Below the pieces are notes generated by a model. That model ran no database searches. It saw nothing but the letters and a program-made list of their open reading frames with translations, and was not told the DNA's origin. From assembly GCA_000531095.1 (NCBI GenBank), contig HG799463.1, forward strand, positions 1,108,543 through 1,172,542: a stretch of 64,000 nucleotides of DNA, read 5' to 3'. This DNA is from Gemmata massiliana (GTDB lineage Bacteria; Planctomycetota; Planctomycetia; Gemmatales; Gemmataceae). Shown one piece after another: positions 55,325 to 63,956 of the stretch. A program made the position numbers and the translations under genes. Within the stretch, counting starts at the first letter, position 1; the number at the start of each line of letters is the position of its first letter.

Positions 55325-55618
55325 TCAATCCAGGTCGGGAAACATGGACAGATCGGGCGTGTAGGGGAACACGGGTACGAGCGCGTCCGGAGAAATAGTG
55401 CTACTCGAATCTCCCGCGCGTCGCTGAAGCTCGTGGGCACGGCCGTTTCCGTCCACAAGCCTGCCGGTTTTGGTGTTCTCCGTCAAGTAGTCCGCGTTTT
55501 TCGGATTTTGGACGCTTTCAAGCAACTCGTCGTCCGAGAGTGAACGGAGACCGGGCCGCGGTTTCGCGTGCGCAGACCCTTGAAGCGGTTTCAAATCTTT
55601 GACGGGGACGTACCGCAT
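55325..55618 (-). CDS. Small hypothetical protein with ParB-like strand, first of a two-gene operon
   Basis: A 97-residue protein, MRYVPVKDLKPLQGSAHAKP. Residues 26-64 (SLSDDELLESVQNPKNADYL, then GRLVDGNGRAHELQRR) look like a ParB/sulfiredoxin-like fold, where G-x-L-V-D-G-x-x-R is the nucleotide-binding signature of ParB CTPases. The end (VPVFPYTPDLSMFPD) is proline-rich. ATG at 55618. It diverges from the 963-residue gene across a perfect 18-bp inverted repeat. No toxin signature was found. Confidence 0.6.
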   Translation of the reverse strand: MRYVPVKDLKPLQGSAHAKPRPGLRSLSDDELLESVQNPKNADYLTENTKTGRLVDGNGRAHELQRRAGDSSSTISPDALVPVFPYTPDLSMFPDLD

Positions 55619-55702
55619 GGGCGACCCGGCGGTTCGTAAAGGCAACGGCCTTAAGATACTGCGTTCAAACGAAAAACGGAAGCCCTGTAACCCCGGTTGA
55701 GC

Positions 55703-55755
55703 TTCCGTTACGGAACACGGCGGGGTATATGACCGGCCCGTGTTCCGTAACGGAA
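55703..55755. promoter_or_regulatory. Perfect 18-bp inverted repeat overlapping a Shine-Dalgarno between divergent genes
   Basis: Arms TTCCGTTACGGAACACGG (55703-55720) and its exact complement (55738-55755), 17-nt loop. Each arm also contains the palindrome TTCCGTTACGGAA, so the site looks like a twin operator. The right arm runs into AAGGAG, the ribosome site of the gene at 55766. A further ACGGAAGC / GCTTCCGT pair flanks it at 55675 and 55701. It could regulate transcription of both genes or mask translation of one. Confidence 0.75.
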
Positions 55756-55765
55756 GGAGCCGTTC

Positions 55766-58657
55766 GTGATACCGTGGCCCAATCGCAGGTGCGTACTCGC
55801 GATCGTCATGCTGGTCGTTATCGGGGCGGGATTCGCCCTGGTCCCCGTCTACGGGGAAACGATCCACCGGTTCGGCTTCGGTAACAAGAACACCGTCCTC
55901 GTGCGCGGGGACGCGAACGTCAAGGTCGAGGAGAAAGAGCACGACGTCTCGAACGATTCGTACCACAGCCGCCCGACCAGCGAGCACCTCCTGCTCGCGG
56001 CCGACCTCGCGACCGGCGACTCCGCGTTCATTCACTACCACTACGACACGCCCCACGCGCCGGTCACGGCCGCGCTCTCGGCCGGCGTGTACGTGAAGGC
56101 GACGAAGCCCGGCATCCAGCTCCGGGCGCGGGTCGTGTTCCCGAAGGAGCAAGACCCGGCGCACCCCGAGTCGTCGCTCACCACACTCATCGTCGGCGAC
56201 ACGTACACCGAGCGGGGCCAGTGGCAGAAGCTCACACTGACCGAGATCCCCGCGCTCATCGGGAAGCACCTGCCGGTGCTGCAAACCAAAATCGGGCGGG
56301 CCGTGAACAGTACCGGCGCGTACATCGACCGGCTCGTGCTGAACGTCTACACCGGGCCCGGCACCGCGCACATTTACATCGACGACCTCGACATCGGCCC
56401 GGTGAAATCGCCCGACGCCGCGGGCGGGGCGCCCGGCACGCCGGTGAAGAAGACGAAGACAGATGCGCCCGCGAGCAACGCGCGCGGGCGCATCTCCAAA
56501 CTGGACAGCGGGCAACTGTTCGTGGACGGGAAACCGTTCTTCTTCCGGGCCGTGCGCCACACGGGGGCGCCGCTGCACGTGCTGCGCGACGCCGGATTCG
56601 ACGCGCTGTGGGTGCCCGCGGACGTTCCCGACGGCGTCATGGAAGAGGCGAACCGCGAGGGCTGGCTGGTCATGCCGTCGATCCCGACCGCGCTGCCCGC
56701 GTCGGTGGCCGACAAGAGCGAGGCGGAGGTCGCCGCGCTGGACAAGTACTTCCGCAAGTTCTCCGGCTCGGACGTGCTGTTCTGGGATCTCGGTGGCGGG
56801 CGCGTCCAGGAGCAGACCCCCGCGGTCAAGCGCACCCAGGACTACATCCGCAAGTTCGACGGGAAGCGCCCGTTCAGCGCCGACGTGTGGGACGGGTTCC
56901 AGGGCTACTCGACGTTCCTCGGTGCTGTTGGTGCGCACCGCTGGCCCCTGTTCACCAGCCTCGAGCTCTCCGGGTACCGCGACTGGATCGCCCAGCGCAT
57001 GGCCCTCAGTTCGACCCGGGCCGTGTTCTGGACCTGGGTGCAGAACCACGCGCCGGACTGGTACGTCGAGAACGTGGCCCGGGTCCGGAAGGAACAGTTC
57101 ACCGATCCCATCGGCCCGCACCCGGAGCAGGTGCGGCTCCTCGCCTACATCGGCGTCGCGTGCGGGTGCCAGGGGCTGGGGTTCTGGTCCGACCAGTTCC
57201 TCGCGGACAGCCACTTCGGGCGCGACCGGCTCCAGGGAATGGCGATCCTCAACGCGGAACTGGAGATGCTCGCGCCGGTGCTGCTCGCGCGGAGCTCCAA
57301 AAACGTCCTGTGGCTCGACACGGACCACAAGGACGTGAAAGCGGCTCTGATCCGCGGCACCCGCGGGTCGCTGCTGCTCCCGCTCTGGCTCGGAAAGGGC
57401 AGCCAGTACGTACCGGGTCAGGGCGCGGTCAACTCGATTAAGGTGACCGTTCCGCTCGTACCCGACGGCGCGGACCCGTGGCGCATCTCCCCGGCGAACG
57501 TGGAGTGCCTGCGGAACAGCGCCGTCAAGAAAACGGGCGGGACCGAGCTCACGATCAACGAGTTCGACCTCGTGACCCCCATCGTGTTCACCAACGAGTT
57601 GCAGCAGGACGGGTTGGTCGCGCAGTGGCAGGACTTCAACCGCAAGAACGGGCCGCGCGCGGCGCGGTGGGCGATGGACCTCGCGGCCGAGGAGTACGAA
57701 AAGACCTACATCGTTCACTCGCGCCTCGCCCAAATGGGCGTGCACGTGCGCGACGCGGACGGCCTGTTCCAAAACGCGGCGAAGGCCCACGAAAGCGCCC
57801 GACGCGACAACGCCGCGGGCCTCCACGCCAAAGCGTTCGCCCACGCACAGGCGGCGCTGCGCCCGCTCCGCGTCATCATGCGGGACCACTGGGACAAGGC
57901 CGTCGCCACCCTCGATACGCCGAGCGCCAGCCCGTTAGCGGTGAGCTTCTTCAGCCTCCCCCAACACTGGGACATGTTCCGCGAAGTCCAGTCGTGCAAG
58001 CCCACGACCACGGTGCTCCCGGGCGGGTCGTTCGAGCCGGGGCGCGCGGACGTTCCGGACGGCGGGTACCCGGTCGACGCGGTCCCCGGGTGGAGCGCGC
58101 GGTTCGGGACGCTCGACCGCGTGAAGGTGGCCGCGGGGGTGGTGTCGGCGGCCAAACTCGCGGACAAGGCCGAGCCGAAGGTGCCGGCCTTCGAGGGGCC
58201 GAGAATGTACCTCCCGAGCCGCCCGATCGCGCGGCCCGAGGACGGCTACGTCCCTCCGGCCCCGGAACTGGGCCGCGGGGTGCTGAAGCTCGAGGTCCAG
58301 CGCCGCGTGGATCTCGCGGGAGACGGGAAACCGGCGGAAGCGATCGCCCGCCCGCTCGAGCGCACGTTCCTCGCGGTCGAGAGCCCGTCGGTGAAACTGC
58401 CCCCGGGCTCGTTGGTCCGCATCAGCGCGTGGATCAAGGTGCCGGACAGCATCGGCCTCACCGCCGACGGCGTGCTGTTCTACGACGACGTATGCGGCGA
58501 ACCGCTCGCGGTGCGGCTCACAAACACGGAAAAGAAATGGAAGCAGTTCCACCTGTACCGCCGCGTGCCGCAATCGGGACAGATCGCGCTGACGATGGCC
58601 CTCACCGGTGAGGGGATCGTGTACTTCGACGACGTCCGCATCGAGCCGCTCGTCTAG
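55766..58657 (+). CDS. Large secreted protein with TIM-barrel glycosidase-like central domain
   Basis: A 963-residue protein, GTG start with AAGGAG 7 bp upstream. Signal anchor VLAIVMLVVIGAGFALVPVYG. Residues 35-210 form a beta-rich domain (carbohydrate-binding-like; YIDRLVLNVYTGPGTAHIYI, DDLDIGP). Residues 225-560 look like a glycoside hydrolase barrel (GRISKLDSGQLFVDGKPFFF, VLRDAGFDALWVPADVPDG, RAVFWTWVQNHAPDWYV). The C-terminal 280 residues hold another beta domain ending in YFDDVRIEPLV. A hydrolase role is inferred from fold features; I cannot name the catalytic pair. Conserved among planctomycetes by appearance. Confidence 0.75.
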   Translation: MIPWPNRRCVLAIVMLVVIGAGFALVPVYGETIHRFGFGNKNTVLVRGDANVKVEEKEHDVSNDSYHSRPTSEHLLLAADLATGDSAFIHYHYDTPHAPVTAALSAGVYVKATKPGIQLRARVVFPKEQDPAHPESSLTTLIVGDTYTERGQWQKLTLTEIPALIGKHLPVLQTKIGRAVNSTGAYIDRLVLNVYTGPGTAHIYIDDLDIGPVKSPDAAGGAPGTPVKKTKTDAPASNARGRISKLDSGQLFVDGKPFFFRAVRHTGAPLHVLRDAGFDALWVPADVPDGVMEEANREGWLVMPSIPTALPASVADKSEAEVAALDKYFRKFSGSDVLFWDLGGGRVQEQTPAVKRTQDYIRKFDGKRPFSADVWDGFQGYSTFLGAVGAHRWPLFTSLELSGYRDWIAQRMALSSTRAVFWTWVQNHAPDWYVENVARVRKEQFTDPIGPHPEQVRLLAYIGVACGCQGLGFWSDQFLADSHFGRDRLQGMAILNAELEMLAPVLLARSSKNVLWLDTDHKDVKAALIRGTRGSLLLPLWLGKGSQYVPGQGAVNSIKVTVPLVPDGADPWRISPANVECLRNSAVKKTGGTELTINEFDLVTPIVFTNELQQDGLVAQWQDFNRKNGPRAARWAMDLAAEEYEKTYIVHSRLAQMGVHVRDADGLFQNAAKAHESARRDNAAGLHAKAFAHAQAALRPLRVIMRDHWDKAVATLDTPSASPLAVSFFSLPQHWDMFREVQSCKPTTTVLPGGSFEPGRADVPDGGYPVDAVPGWSARFGTLDRVKVAAGVVSAAKLADKAEPKVPAFEGPRMYLPSRPIARPEDGYVPPAPELGRGVLKLEVQRRVDLAGDGKPAEAIARPLERTFLAVESPSVKLPPGSLVRISAWIKVPDSIGLTADGVLFYDDVCGEPLAVRLTNTEKKWKQFHLYRRVPQSGQIALTMALTGEGIVYFDDVRIEPLV

Positions 58658-58748
58658 GCCGCACAGGGCGCCGGTTACGCGGCCCGCCCGCCGCAACCGC
58701 AATCGGCGGTTCAACCGGCCGGCGGCGTTCGACAGCGATAAGATTGAT

Positions 58749-58775
58749 GTGTCCGGGGAACTACACCCCGGACAC
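58749..58775 (+). promoter_or_regulatory. Perfect 10-bp hairpin in the leader of the first phosphatase gene
   Basis: GTGTCCGGGG pairs with CCCCGGACAC, 7-nt loop. It lies 90 bp after the preceding gene and 24 bp before the phosphatase ATG. No T-run, so an upstream terminator is unlikely; a leader structure is possible. Confidence 0.5.
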
Positions 58776-58798
58776 GTTCGAGCCTCGCCCGGTGGGTC

Positions 58799-59323
58799 AT
58801 GACGCGAGATTGGTGGCGATCCCAGGTTGCGCTGGTGGCGTTCGTGGCGCTCATCGTGACCTGTATTGCCTACCTCAGCGTGACAGTCGCCAATTCAAAA
58901 CCTCCGAACTACACGCGGATCGAGGACGGGCTGTACCAGGGCGGGGCCGTCGCCTCACCCCCCTGGCGCACGCACGCGGTCCTCAACCTGAGCGAGAGCG
59001 CCGATCCCTACGAGAGCGAGGTACACGTCTGGGAGCCCATCCCCGACGCCGCACCCGCACCCGATCTCGAATGGCTCCAACGCCAAGTCGACTGGGTCGA
59101 CGCCCAGCGCCGGGACGGGCGCCAGGTCTTCGTTCACAGTCACAACGGCATGAGTCGCAGCGGGATGGTCATCATCGCGTACCTGATGCGCAAAAACCAC
59201 TGGTCGCGGGAACAATCACTGGACTTCGTTCAGAGCAAGCGCCCGATCACGCAACCGAACGAAGCCTTCATGGACCTACTCGCGAAGTGGGAACGGGTCG
59301 TACTGGAAAAGGAACCGCACTAA
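58799..59323 (+). CDS. Membrane-anchored dual-specificity phosphatase-like protein, catalytic Cys replaced by Ser
   Basis: A 174-residue protein. Residues 8-30 are a membrane helix (QVALVAFVALIVTCIAYL). The domain follows: PPNYTRIEDGLYQGGAVASP (substrate loop), VLNLSESADPYESEVHVWEP, and the signature loop HSHNGMSR at residues 113-120. The dual-specificity signature is H-C-x5-R, with Cys as nucleophile; here Ser114 occupies that site, which should abolish catalysis while keeping the fold and phosphate binding. It is a probable pseudophosphatase, like eukaryotic STYX. It lies 20 bp upstream of its active paralogue. Confidence 0.88.
   Translation: MTRDWWRSQVALVAFVALIVTCIAYLSVTVANSKPPNYTRIEDGLYQGGAVASPPWRTHAVLNLSESADPYESEVHVWEPIPDAAPAPDLEWLQRQVDWVDAQRRDGRQVFVHSHNGMSRSGMVIIAYLMRKNHWSREQSLDFVQSKRPITQPNEAFMDLLAKWERVVLEKEPH
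58899..59052 (+). repeat. 154-bp segment identical to 59444-59597 (phosphatase paralogues)
   Basis: The first copy of a 154-bp stretch identical base for base, including third codon positions, to the second copy at 59444-59597. It spans the domain's N-terminal half. Outside it the two genes differ freely. Confidence 0.95.
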
Positions 59324-59343
59324 GACCCAACCCGTGAGCGATC

Positions 59344-59859
59344 ATGCGCAGAAAGTGGCTGCGATCGCGGATCGTTTGGGTCGCCCTTACCGCACTCGCC
59401 GTCGCCGGTGGCGTTCACTTCGCCGTTCAAATTCTCACATCGGAACCTCCGAACTACACGCGGATCGAGGACGGGCTGTACCAGGGCGGGGCCGTCGCCT
59501 CACCCCCCTGGCGCACGCACGCGGTCCTCAACCTGAGCGAGAGCGCCGATCCCTACGAGAGCGAGGTACACGTCTGGGAGCCCATCCCCGACGCCGCGCC
59601 CGCACCCGACCTCCAATGGCTACAAAGACAAGTCGAATGGATCGGCGCCCAACGGAGCGCGGGTCGGCGCGTGTTCGTTCACTGTCGTAACGGTGTGAGT
59701 CGCAGTGGGATGGTGGTCGTGGCCTATCTGATGCACAAAAACCGCTGGTCGCGGGAACAGTCGCTGGAGTTCGTGCGGAGCAAGCGCCCTGTGACAAGGC
59801 CCAATCCGGCGTTCATGGACCTGCTCGCTGAGTGGGAGCGAGTTGTATTGGGGAAATGA
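59344..59859 (+). CDS. Membrane-anchored dual-specificity phosphatase (active signature)
   Basis: A 171-residue paralogue of the preceding gene with the same plan: membrane helix at about 10-30 (VWVALTALAVAGGVHFAV), then the phosphatase domain. The signature is HCRNGVSR at residues 113-120, with nucleophile Cys114 and Arg120, and the general acid Asp is likely in the ADPYESE loop. It should dephosphorylate proteins or small phosphates outside or beneath the membrane. Probably in one transcript with the pseudophosphatase (20 bp spacing). It may act on the Ser/Thr kinases of this genome; that is inferred. Confidence 0.88.
   Translation: MRRKWLRSRIVWVALTALAVAGGVHFAVQILTSEPPNYTRIEDGLYQGGAVASPPWRTHAVLNLSESADPYESEVHVWEPIPDAAPAPDLQWLQRQVEWIGAQRSAGRRVFVHCRNGVSRSGMVVVAYLMHKNRWSREQSLEFVRSKRPVTRPNPAFMDLLAEWERVVLGK
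59444..59597 (+). repeat. 154-bp segment identical to 58899-59052 (phosphatase paralogues)
   Basis: The second copy of the 154-bp stretch, identical base for base to the first copy at 58899-59052, inside the active phosphatase gene. Such an island in otherwise diverged paralogues fits recent gene conversion. Confidence 0.95.
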
Positions 59860-59866
59860 CCGCGAA

Positions 59867-59906
59867 AAACGGAACCGGGGAGGCTGAGGCCTCCCCGGTT
59901 CCGTTT
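59867..59906. terminator. Bidirectional terminator
   Basis: Perfect 18-bp stem (AAACGGAACCGGGGAGGC at 59867-59884 with its complement at 59889-59906), 4-nt loop, A-run before and TTT after. It separates the phosphatase genes (+) from the gene at 59920 (-). Confidence 0.93.
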
Positions 59907-59919
59907 ATTCACTTGGTTC

Positions 59920-60345
59920 TCAATCGCGGTAGCGAACGTCCACTGTGCCGTTGTTGCGGAACTCGATGTCCACGACCCCGTTCCGGAACTCGAACCGGAT
60001 GGACCGGCGGTCCACCTCGAAGTCGCGGAGCGTGCCGTTCGGCAGCGCGAAGCACACGCGCACCGGCTGCCGCGTTGCAGGGTGGATGATCCACACGTCG
60101 TGCTGGCCCGGGGTCGGAGTGAAGAACCGCGAGAACTCGCTCAGCGTCACCGCTCGCGGCCCCACAGGAACGGGCACCACCGGGTTCACCACGACCGGAA
60201 CCGGCACCACAACCACCGGGCGGTACACGGGAGCGGGCGTAATTTGCGGTTGCAGCGTCACCCGCGGCGCGAGTGTGACGGGCGGCGTGTAAACCGGCGG
60301 TTGGGCCGGGCTGGTCAGCGCGAGCGACAAGAGTAGCGGCGTCAT
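59920..60345 (-). CDS. Small secreted proline/valine-rich protein
   Basis: A 141-residue protein. A short hydrophobic start (MTPLLLSLALTSPA) may be a signal peptide. It has a proline/valine-rich linker (PAPVYRPVVVVPVPVVVNPV), then a compact domain at about 65-141 (VTLSEFSRFFTPTPGQHDVW, CFALPNGTLRDFEVDR, VVDIEFRNNGTVDVRYRD). The domain ends in repeated F-R-x-x-x-V-D-I strands. Function unknown. Confidence 0.7.
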   Translation of the reverse strand: MTPLLLSLALTSPAQPPVYTPPVTLAPRVTLQPQITPAPVYRPVVVVPVPVVVNPVVPVPVGPRAVTLSEFSRFFTPTPGQHDVWIIHPATRQPVRVCFALPNGTLRDFEVDRRSIRFEFRNGVVDIEFRNNGTVDVRYRD

Positions 60346-60555
60346 GGTGGGTTGCTCCGTTCGTGCCTGTTGTGCCGGTGGAACGCCGCCCGCGCTCGGA
60401 ACTTGCGCGCCGCTTTTGCCCGCTCTTCTCGGTTCGGGTGAAATAATCTCGGCCCGCGTTCAGTAACCATCCCCGAACACAGTGCTTTTTGCTTGTGTCG
60501 GCATCGGCTCTCGGGCAATCTGAGAGCCACCCCCGAGCCGTTTTTGAGAGTGCCG

Positions 60556-61680
60556 ATGCCGTCCGCGGACGTGCTGGATTTCGAGAAGTTACTCGCACCG
60601 ATCCCCGGCGAGAAGCCGACCGGGGTGGACCTCCGGGTCAACGCCGGGCCGAGTTCCCCCTATTACCAGGTGAAGGACGGGCGGAGCGCGGCCCGCGCCG
60701 CCGAGCGCCGAATCGAGGGCGGACAGGACGAATCGCCCCCGGACTGGAAGCCGGTCGTCACGGCCGCGACCAAAGCGCTGGGTGAGAGTACGAAAGACCT
60801 CGAACTGGTCGCGTACCTGATCGAAGGCCTGTGCCGCACGCAGGGCGTCGCGGGCATTCGTGACGGGTTCAAACTCGCCCGCGGACTGGCAGAGAACTTT
60901 TGGGACGGGCTACTCCCCGCGCCCGACGAAGACGGACTCGCGACCACGCTGGGGCCGCTGGCCGGACTGAACGGGGACGACGCCGAAGGGACGCTGATCG
61001 CGCCGATCAACCGGATCGCGATCACCGACTCGGCCTCGTTCGGGAAACTCACCACGGCGGTGTACCTGCAAGCGGTGGCGGTGGCGAAGATCGTCGATCC
61101 CGAGGCGCGCGAGCGCCGGATCGCGGCCGGTTCGCCGAGCATGGAGATGGTGCAAAAGGCGGTCGACGAGACGCCGGCACCGTTCTACCGCACGCTGGTT
61201 GAAGACCTGACCGCGGCCCTCGAAGAATTCGCGAAGCTGAACGCGGTTCTCGACGAGAAAGGCGGCCGATTCGCCCCGCCCTCATCCGCGATCCGCAACG
61301 GGCTCGAAGGCGTTTTGGCCGCGATCAACGACGTGGCACGCGGAAAACTCGCCGTCACCGCAACGGCCGCGGCCCCGACGAGTGACGCCCCCTCGGGTAC
61401 GGACGCGGGCGGCCAACCCAACACGGGCACGGGCGGGGACAGCGGCGCGGGGGGTGAGCGGCTCCCGACGGTCCGCACCCGCGACGACGCCCTCAACGCG
61501 ATCCTCCAGTTGAGCGACTATTTCCGGCGCACCGAACCGCACTCGATGGTTCCCTACGCGCTCGAACAGGCCGTGCGGTGGGCGCGGATGCCGCTCCCGG
61601 AACTGATGACGGAACTGATCGACGACGACTCCGCCCGCCGCGCGCTGTTCAAGCAGGTGGGCATCCGCAACGACAGTTGA
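60556..61680 (+). CDS. tssA: Type VI secretion system protein TssA
   Basis: A 374-residue protein, start ATG at 60556 (MPSADVLDFEKLLAPIPG). The ImpA_N domain spans about 8-130 (LLAPIPGEKPTGVDLR, GLAENFWDGLLPAPDEDGLA), characteristic of TssA, which primes and caps sheath assembly. The C-terminal domain (residues about 280-374: RTRDDALNAILQLSDYFRRT, EPHSMVPYALEQAVRWARM, LPELMTELIDDDSARR) is the short helical type. It is the first gene of a locus with tssB and tssC in standard order. Spacing of 117 bp to tssB. Confidence 0.92.
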   Translation: MPSADVLDFEKLLAPIPGEKPTGVDLRVNAGPSSPYYQVKDGRSAARAAERRIEGGQDESPPDWKPVVTAATKALGESTKDLELVAYLIEGLCRTQGVAGIRDGFKLARGLAENFWDGLLPAPDEDGLATTLGPLAGLNGDDAEGTLIAPINRIAITDSASFGKLTTAVYLQAVAVAKIVDPEARERRIAAGSPSMEMVQKAVDETPAPFYRTLVEDLTAALEEFAKLNAVLDEKGGRFAPPSSAIRNGLEGVLAAINDVARGKLAVTATAAAPTSDAPSGTDAGGQPNTGTGGDSGAGGERLPTVRTRDDALNAILQLSDYFRRTEPHSMVPYALEQAVRWARMPLPELMTELIDDDSARRALFKQVGIRNDS

Positions 61681-61797
61681 TGCGGCCGGGCGCCCGCGGC
61701 CGAAGCGCAACAATAACGAGAGCGCCACCACCGGTGAACGCTCGCCGACCGGGTGACACCGGTCACGTGCCCGAATCCCCCTCACCACAGGTGCCGC

Positions 61798-62313
61798 ATG
61801 GGTAGCGAGAGCTTGCAGAAGAAGTTGGACCGGGTCCGCAAGCCGCGGGTCCACATCACGTATGACGTGGAGACGGAAGGCGCGCTGGTGGTCAAGGAGC
61901 TGCCGTTCGTGGTCGGCGTCCTGGGCGACTTCTCCGGCCAGCCGACCGAGCCGCTCAAGCCGCTGAAGGAGCGCAAGTTCATCCAGATCGACCGCGACAA
62001 CTTCAACGACGTGATGAGCCGGATGACGCCCGGGTTGAACCTGAAGGTGAAGAACACCCTCAAGGACGACGGGTCCGACCTCGGACTGCAACTCAAGTTC
62101 AGCAACATGGACGACTTCTCCCCGGAGAAGGTCGCCCAGCAGGTCGATCCCGTCAAGAAGCTCATCGAAACCCGGGACCGGCTCCGCGACCTGCTCACGA
62201 AGGTCGACCGCTCCGAGGATCTCGAAGGGCTCCTCGAAAAGGTGCTCTCGAACACCGAAGAACTCAAGAAGCTGGCCGATCAGGTCGGCGCCCAACCAGC
62301 CGACGGGCAGTAA
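61798..62313 (+). CDS. tssB: Type VI secretion sheath protein TssB (VipA)
   Basis: A 171-residue small sheath subunit. Starts [20 protein letters not shown], with the family motif V-x-I-x-Y-D-V-E-x-x-G and [20 protein letters not shown], followed by [20 protein letters not shown]. The length is normal. It should interlock with TssC to form the contractile sheath. The start at 61798 follows AGG in the leader. Confidence 0.96.
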   Translation: MGSESLQKKLDRVRKPRVHITYDVETEGALVVKELPFVVGVLGDFSGQPTEPLKPLKERKFIQIDRDNFNDVMSRMTPGLNLKVKNTLKDDGSDLGLQLKFSNMDDFSPEKVAQQVDPVKKLIETRDRLRDLLTKVDRSEDLEGLLEKVLSNTEELKKLADQVGAQPADGQ

Positions 62314-62459
62314 GAGAAGGGCCTTTGGCGCAGAAGCCCGGGACGAAGGGTGGGGCGGATCGGGGTCAAATCCCGGCGCCCGGCACCCCCAGCGCCCCCG
62401 TCTTCTCACCCTTCACCCGTTCATAATAATTTCCCCTTCTCTTAACCGGGACACAAACA

Positions 62460-63956
62460 ATGGCCAACGAACAACAAGCGGCCGGGGCCGCGGGCGCGAC
62501 CACAACCGTTGAGGCCGGCAGCCTGCTCGACCAAGTGCTGACCGCGACCAAGCAGACCGAGCGGACGCGGGCCGAGGAACTGATCCGCACGCTCACCGAA
62601 GAGGCGCTCAAGGGCACGGTCGCCTACTCGAAGAACGTGACCGTGACCATCAACCAGGCGATCAAGGCCATCGACGCGGCTGTGTCGAAGCAACTGAACG
62701 CCGTGATGCACCACCCGGACTTCCTCAAGCTCGAGGGCTCGTGGCGCGGGCTGCACCACCTCGTCATGAACAGCGAGACCAGCACCAACCTCAAACTGAA
62801 GGTGCTCAACGTCTCCAAGCGGGAACTGTTCAAGGACGTGGACAAGGCGGTCGAGTTCGACCAGTCGCAGATCTTCAAGAAGCTCTACGAGAACGAGTTC
62901 GGCACGCCCGGTGGCGAACCCTACGGGTCGCTCATCGGCGACTACGAGTTCACCAACCACCCCGAAGACATCGAGCTCCTGTCGAAGATGTCGAACGTGG
63001 CGGCGGCGGCGTTCTGCCCGTTCGTCAGCGCGGCCGACCCGAAGCTGTTCGGGTTCGACAAGGGCTGGACGGACCTCTCCACCCCGCGCGACCTGTCCAA
63101 GGTCTTCGACTCGGCCGAGTACGCGAAGTGGAAGTCGTTCCGCGACTCGGACGACTCGCGGTTCGTGTCCCTCACGATGCCCCGGGTGCTGGCGCGGTTG
63201 CCCTACGGCGCAACCACCAAACCGGTTGAAGCGTTCGGCTACGAAGAGGGCGAGTTCGACAAGAACGGCTCCCCGAAGGCCCTGGACCACGCGAACTACT
63301 GCTGGATGAACTCGGCCTACGTGATGGGCACGAAGCTCACCGATGCGTTCGCCAAGTACGGCTGGTGCGTGGCGATCCGCGGGGCCGAGGGCGGCGGGAA
63401 GGTGGAGGGGTTGCCGGCCCACGTGTTCAAGAGCGACGACGGCGACCCGGACCTGAAGTGCCCGACGGAAATCGGCATCACCGACCGCCGCGAAAAGGAA
63501 CTTAGCGACCTCGGGTTCCTCCCGCTGTGCCACTACAAGAACACCGACTACGCCGTGTTCTTCGGCGCGCAAACCGCTCAGAAGCCGAAGAAGTACGACA
63601 AGCCGGAGGCCACCGCGAACGCCGCGATCTCGGCGCGCCTGCCGTACATCATGGCCAGCTCGCGCATCGCCCACTACCTGAAGGTCATGGCCCGGGACAA
63701 GATCGGCTCCTTCATGGAAACGAAGGACTGCGAGGACTGGTTGAACCAGTGGATCAGCCAGTACGTCAACTCGAACCCGAACGCGGGCCAGGAGATGAAG
63801 GCCAAGTACCCGCTGGCCGAAGCGAAGGTGTCCGTGGCCGAGATCCCGGGCAAGCCGGGCTCGTACAACGCGGTCGCGTACCTGCGCCCGTGGCTCCAGT
63901 TCGAGGAGCTTACCACCTCGCTCCGCATGGTCGCCCGCATCCCGAAGATCGGGTGA
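62460..63956 (+). CDS. tssC: Type VI secretion sheath protein TssC (VipB)
   Basis: A 498-residue large sheath subunit. Motifs include [73 protein letters not shown], and the ending [16 protein letters not shown], all family landmarks. Full length. The locus continues beyond the window, where hcp and baseplate genes would be expected. The tssA-tssB-tssC order is the classical one. Confidence 0.97.
   Translation: MANEQQAAGAAGATTTVEAGSLLDQVLTATKQTERTRAEELIRTLTEEALKGTVAYSKNVTVTINQAIKAIDAAVSKQLNAVMHHPDFLKLEGSWRGLHHLVMNSETSTNLKLKVLNVSKRELFKDVDKAVEFDQSQIFKKLYENEFGTPGGEPYGSLIGDYEFTNHPEDIELLSKMSNVAAAAFCPFVSAADPKLFGFDKGWTDLSTPRDLSKVFDSAEYAKWKSFRDSDDSRFVSLTMPRVLARLPYGATTKPVEAFGYEEGEFDKNGSPKALDHANYCWMNSAYVMGTKLTDAFAKYGWCVAIRGAEGGGKVEGLPAHVFKSDDGDPDLKCPTEIGITDRREKELSDLGFLPLCHYKNTDYAVFFGAQTAQKPKKYDKPEATANAAISARLPYIMASSRIAHYLKVMARDKIGSFMETKDCEDWLNQWISQYVNSNPNAGQEMKAKYPLAEAKVSVAEIPGKPGSYNAVAYLRPWLQFEELTTSLRMVARIPKIG

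Noticed and set aside
55625-57889. Long minus-strand frame upstream of the ParB-like small gene
   Set aside because: It is antisense to the 963-residue protein; only the part after 55618 has its own start.
57478-58611. Plus-strand frame of 377 codons inside the 963-residue gene
   Set aside because: Arg/Gly/Pro-rich shadow of the true coding frame.
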